From Bacteroidota bacterium (GTDB lineage: Bacteria; Bacteroidota; Bacteroidia; UBA7662): a stretch of DNA of 6,200 bases. The notes beneath the pieces were generated by a model, which was not told the origin of the DNA, did not search any database, and was given only the letters and a program-made list of their open reading frames with translations. Shown piece after piece: positions 4,521-6,200 of this stretch (positions are counted from its first letter, which is position 1; each line of letters starts with the position of its first letter). Location of the stretch: NCBI GenBank assembly GCA_016868485.1, contig VGGT01000122.1, positions 1-6,200 on the forward strand, given 5' to 3'. A program made the position numbers and the translations under genes.

Positions 4521-6200
4521 ATGTCGCCCCAGGAAAACTACCTCAGAACACACCTGCAACCGCTCATCCTTCATGAATTTGCCGGACAATTAGACCCGGA
4601 GCACTTGGTTTTTCAACAGACCCGAAAAGACTTCGTGGGCGACATTACCCTGGTTTTATTTGGACCAGCCAAGCGCTTGTCTATGAATCCCGTTGCATTT
4701 GGTGCGCACGTCCGCACCTGCCTCAACACGTTGAGTTTCGGTGGGCTTCCATTGGTGGTGAACAGCGAAATCGTGCAAGGCTTCTTAAACATCTCCTTGA
4801 GTGCGCATTTTTGGATGCACGCACACCGCGAGGGCAGTAGGCCAAGCCCCCAAGCATCCGGCAAAAAAGTACTGGTAGAGTTTGCATCCCCCAATACCAA
4901 CAAGCCCCTGCATCTCGGGCACATTAGAAATATTCTTTTGGGAATGGCCATGAGCCGTTTGGCGGAGGAGGCAGGCGACCAGGTGATCCGTGTTCAGGTC
5001 ATCAACGATCGAGGCATTCACATCTGTAAGTCGATGCTGGCTTGGAAAAAGTTTGGCGACGGAGAAACTCCGATCAGCAGTGGGCTCAAGGGAGATCACC
5101 TCGTGGGTAAATACTATGTACGATTCGACCAGGAGTGGCGGCAACAAACCGAAGAACGACAGGCCGCAGGTTTAGAGGCCAAGCACGCCAAGGAACAAGC
5201 CCCCATTTTGTTGGAAGCACAGCAGATGCTGCGTGATTGGGAGGCAGGTGACCCCGATGTGCGCACGCTTTGGCAAACCATGAATGCTTGGGTTTATGCG
5301 GGTTTCGACCAAACCCATCAACGCCTGGGATCTTTTTTCGATAGGAACTATTACGAGTCTGAGACGTATCTATTGGGTCGTGATCAGGTGCTGAGTGGAT
5401 TGGCGCGGGGTGTATTTGAACGAGATCCGGATGGTTCGGTTTGGGCCGACCTCACATCCGACGGACTTGACCGGAAGGTTCTGCTGAGAAGCGACGGTAC
5501 TTCGGTCTACATAACCCAAGACATCGGTACGGCCATTGAGCGACAAACAACATGGGATGCGGATGAAATGACTTATGTGGTGGGCAATGAACAAGACTAC
5601 CATTTCAAAGTTCTGTTTCTTGTACTCCAACGTCTTGGACATGATTGGGCGACCCGATGCACCCACTTGTCTTATGGAATGGTGGATTTGCCAACGGGTC
5701 GAATGAAATCGAGGGAGGGCACCGTTGTTGATGCCGATGACTTGATGGATGAAATGGTGGCAGCAGCCCGCGGAAGGAGCGAACTTTCCGACAAGCTTCA
5801 GGAATTGAATGAATCAGACAAGGCCTTGCTGTTTGATCAGGTGGGCATGGCAGCATTGAAGTATTTTATCCTCAAGGTGGATCCCCAAAAGCGCATGATT
5901 TTCCATCCCGACGAGTCAATTGATCTACAGGGACACACAGGACCGTTTATTCAATATGCCCATGCCCGAGCCTCTGCGGTATTGAGAAAAGCGGTCGCCA
6001 TGGGTTTTGCACCCTTGGATGATGAGGTTCCGCTATTGCCTCAATCAATAAAACAGGCTGAAATTGACCTCATGCGGCAACTCGCGCTCTATGTTGATTC
6101 AATCGAATCGGCTTATTCCCAAAAAAATCCGGCGCTCCTTTGTCAGTACGCCTTTGATTTAGCCGGCCACTACAACCGCTTTTATCACGACTGTCCCATG
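4521..6200 (+). CDS. argS: Arginyl-tRNA synthetase, 560 codons visible (3' end outside window)
   Basis: Translation from the ATG at 4521 stays open to the last base, giving MSPQENYLRTHLQPL and onward for 560 residues. ArgS joins arginine to tRNA-Arg in an ATP-dependent reaction. Domains: the N-terminal tRNA-binding Add-1-type domain at about 1-105; the class I Rossmann catalytic core with the HIGH signature as HLGH (131-134) in SPNTNKPLHLGHIRN; a core segment SDGTSVYITQDIG (324-336); YVVGNEQDYHFKVLF (352-366); the KMSK-equivalent loop as GRMKSREGT (393-401); then FIQYAHARASAVLRKA (476-491), which opens the C-terminal DALR anticodon-binding domain. Family length near 590-600 suggests roughly 30-40 residues are missing at the right edge. 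It begins 10 bases after the arginase-like gene, so the two are probably one transcript. No internal stop or frameshift is present. Its lysine-rich catalytic loop is of the common canonical-Lys type. Confidence 0.96.
   Translation, partial: MSPQENYLRTHLQPLILHEFAGQLDPEHLVFQQTRKDFVGDITLVLFGPAKRLSMNPVAFGAHVRTCLNTLSFGGLPLVVNSEIVQGFLNISLSAHFWMHAHREGSRPSPQASGKKVLVEFASPNTNKPLHLGHIRNILLGMAMSRLAEEAGDQVIRVQVINDRGIHICKSMLAWKKFGDGETPISSGLKGDHLVGKYYVRFDQEWRQQTEERQAAGLEAKHAKEQAPILLEAQQMLRDWEAGDPDVRTLWQTMNAWVYAGFDQTHQRLGSFFDRNYYESETYLLGRDQVLSGLARGVFERDPDGSVWADLTSDGLDRKVLLRSDGTSVYITQDIGTAIERQTTWDADEMTYVVGNEQDYHFKVLFLVLQRLGHDWATRCTHLSYGMVDLPTGRMKSREGTVVDADDLMDEMVAAARGRSELSDKLQELNESDKALLFDQVGMAALKYFILKVDPQKRMIFHPDESIDLQGHTGPFIQYAHARASAVLRKAVAMGFAPLDDEVPLLPQSIKQAEIDLMRQLALYVDSIESAYSQKNPALLCQYAFDLAGHYNRFYHDCPM

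Noticed and set aside
4613..5147. Minus-strand ORFs across the start of argS
   Set aside because: The plus strand encodes a continuous arginyl-tRNA synthetase here with all signature motifs; the reverse frames are shadows.

Overview
The window suggests a chromosomal segment of a member of the Bacteroidota. Three things point there: a short primary sigma factor of the RpoD/SigA type that begins at region 1.2 with no region 1.1; start codons that generally lack a GGAGG-like ribosome binding site; and exact matches to the Bacteroidota -7 promoter element TANNTTTG just ahead of several genes. Nothing looks mobile: there are no transposases, integrases, CRISPR arrays or tRNAs.

Layout. The left end (1-191, minus) holds the first 63 codons of the signal recognition particle GTPase Ffh, cut by the window edge. 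Upstream of it on the same strand is the primary sigma factor (254-1117, minus). Its start codon is preceded by an unusual block of six consecutive 19-bp tandem repeats (1127-1240) and then about 160 bp of AT-rich non-coding DNA with several short inverted repeats. Divergent from sigma is a DUF2452-type coiled-coil protein (1404-1949, plus). Its 3' end overlaps tail to tail by 14 bp with a tiny basic ORF of 45 residues (1936-2073, minus). A likely terminator for the DUF2452 gene lies inside that ORF.

The right half concerns arginine. A fold-type III PLP decarboxylase of the arginine/ornithine/diaminopimelate decarboxylase superfamily (2114-3496, minus) is divergent from an arginase-family ureohydrolase (3551-4510, plus). 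Ten bases after the ureohydrolase, arginyl-tRNA synthetase begins (4521 to beyond the right edge, plus; 560 codons visible). The three genes represent three competing fates of arginine: decarboxylation to agmatine and polyamines, hydrolysis to ornithine and urea, and charging onto tRNA for protein synthesis. The 54-bp divergent gap carries promoter-like elements so close that the two start sites would nearly coincide, which suggests the two degradative branches may interfere with each other at transcription.

Most of the window is ordinary housekeeping sequence and I see no clear new multi-gene system. The items most worth a second look are the 19-bp repeat array in front of the primary sigma factor, the overlapping divergent promoters, the altered substrate-binding positions of the arginase-like enzyme next to a decarboxylase, and the tiny basic ORF with its own promoter-like element.
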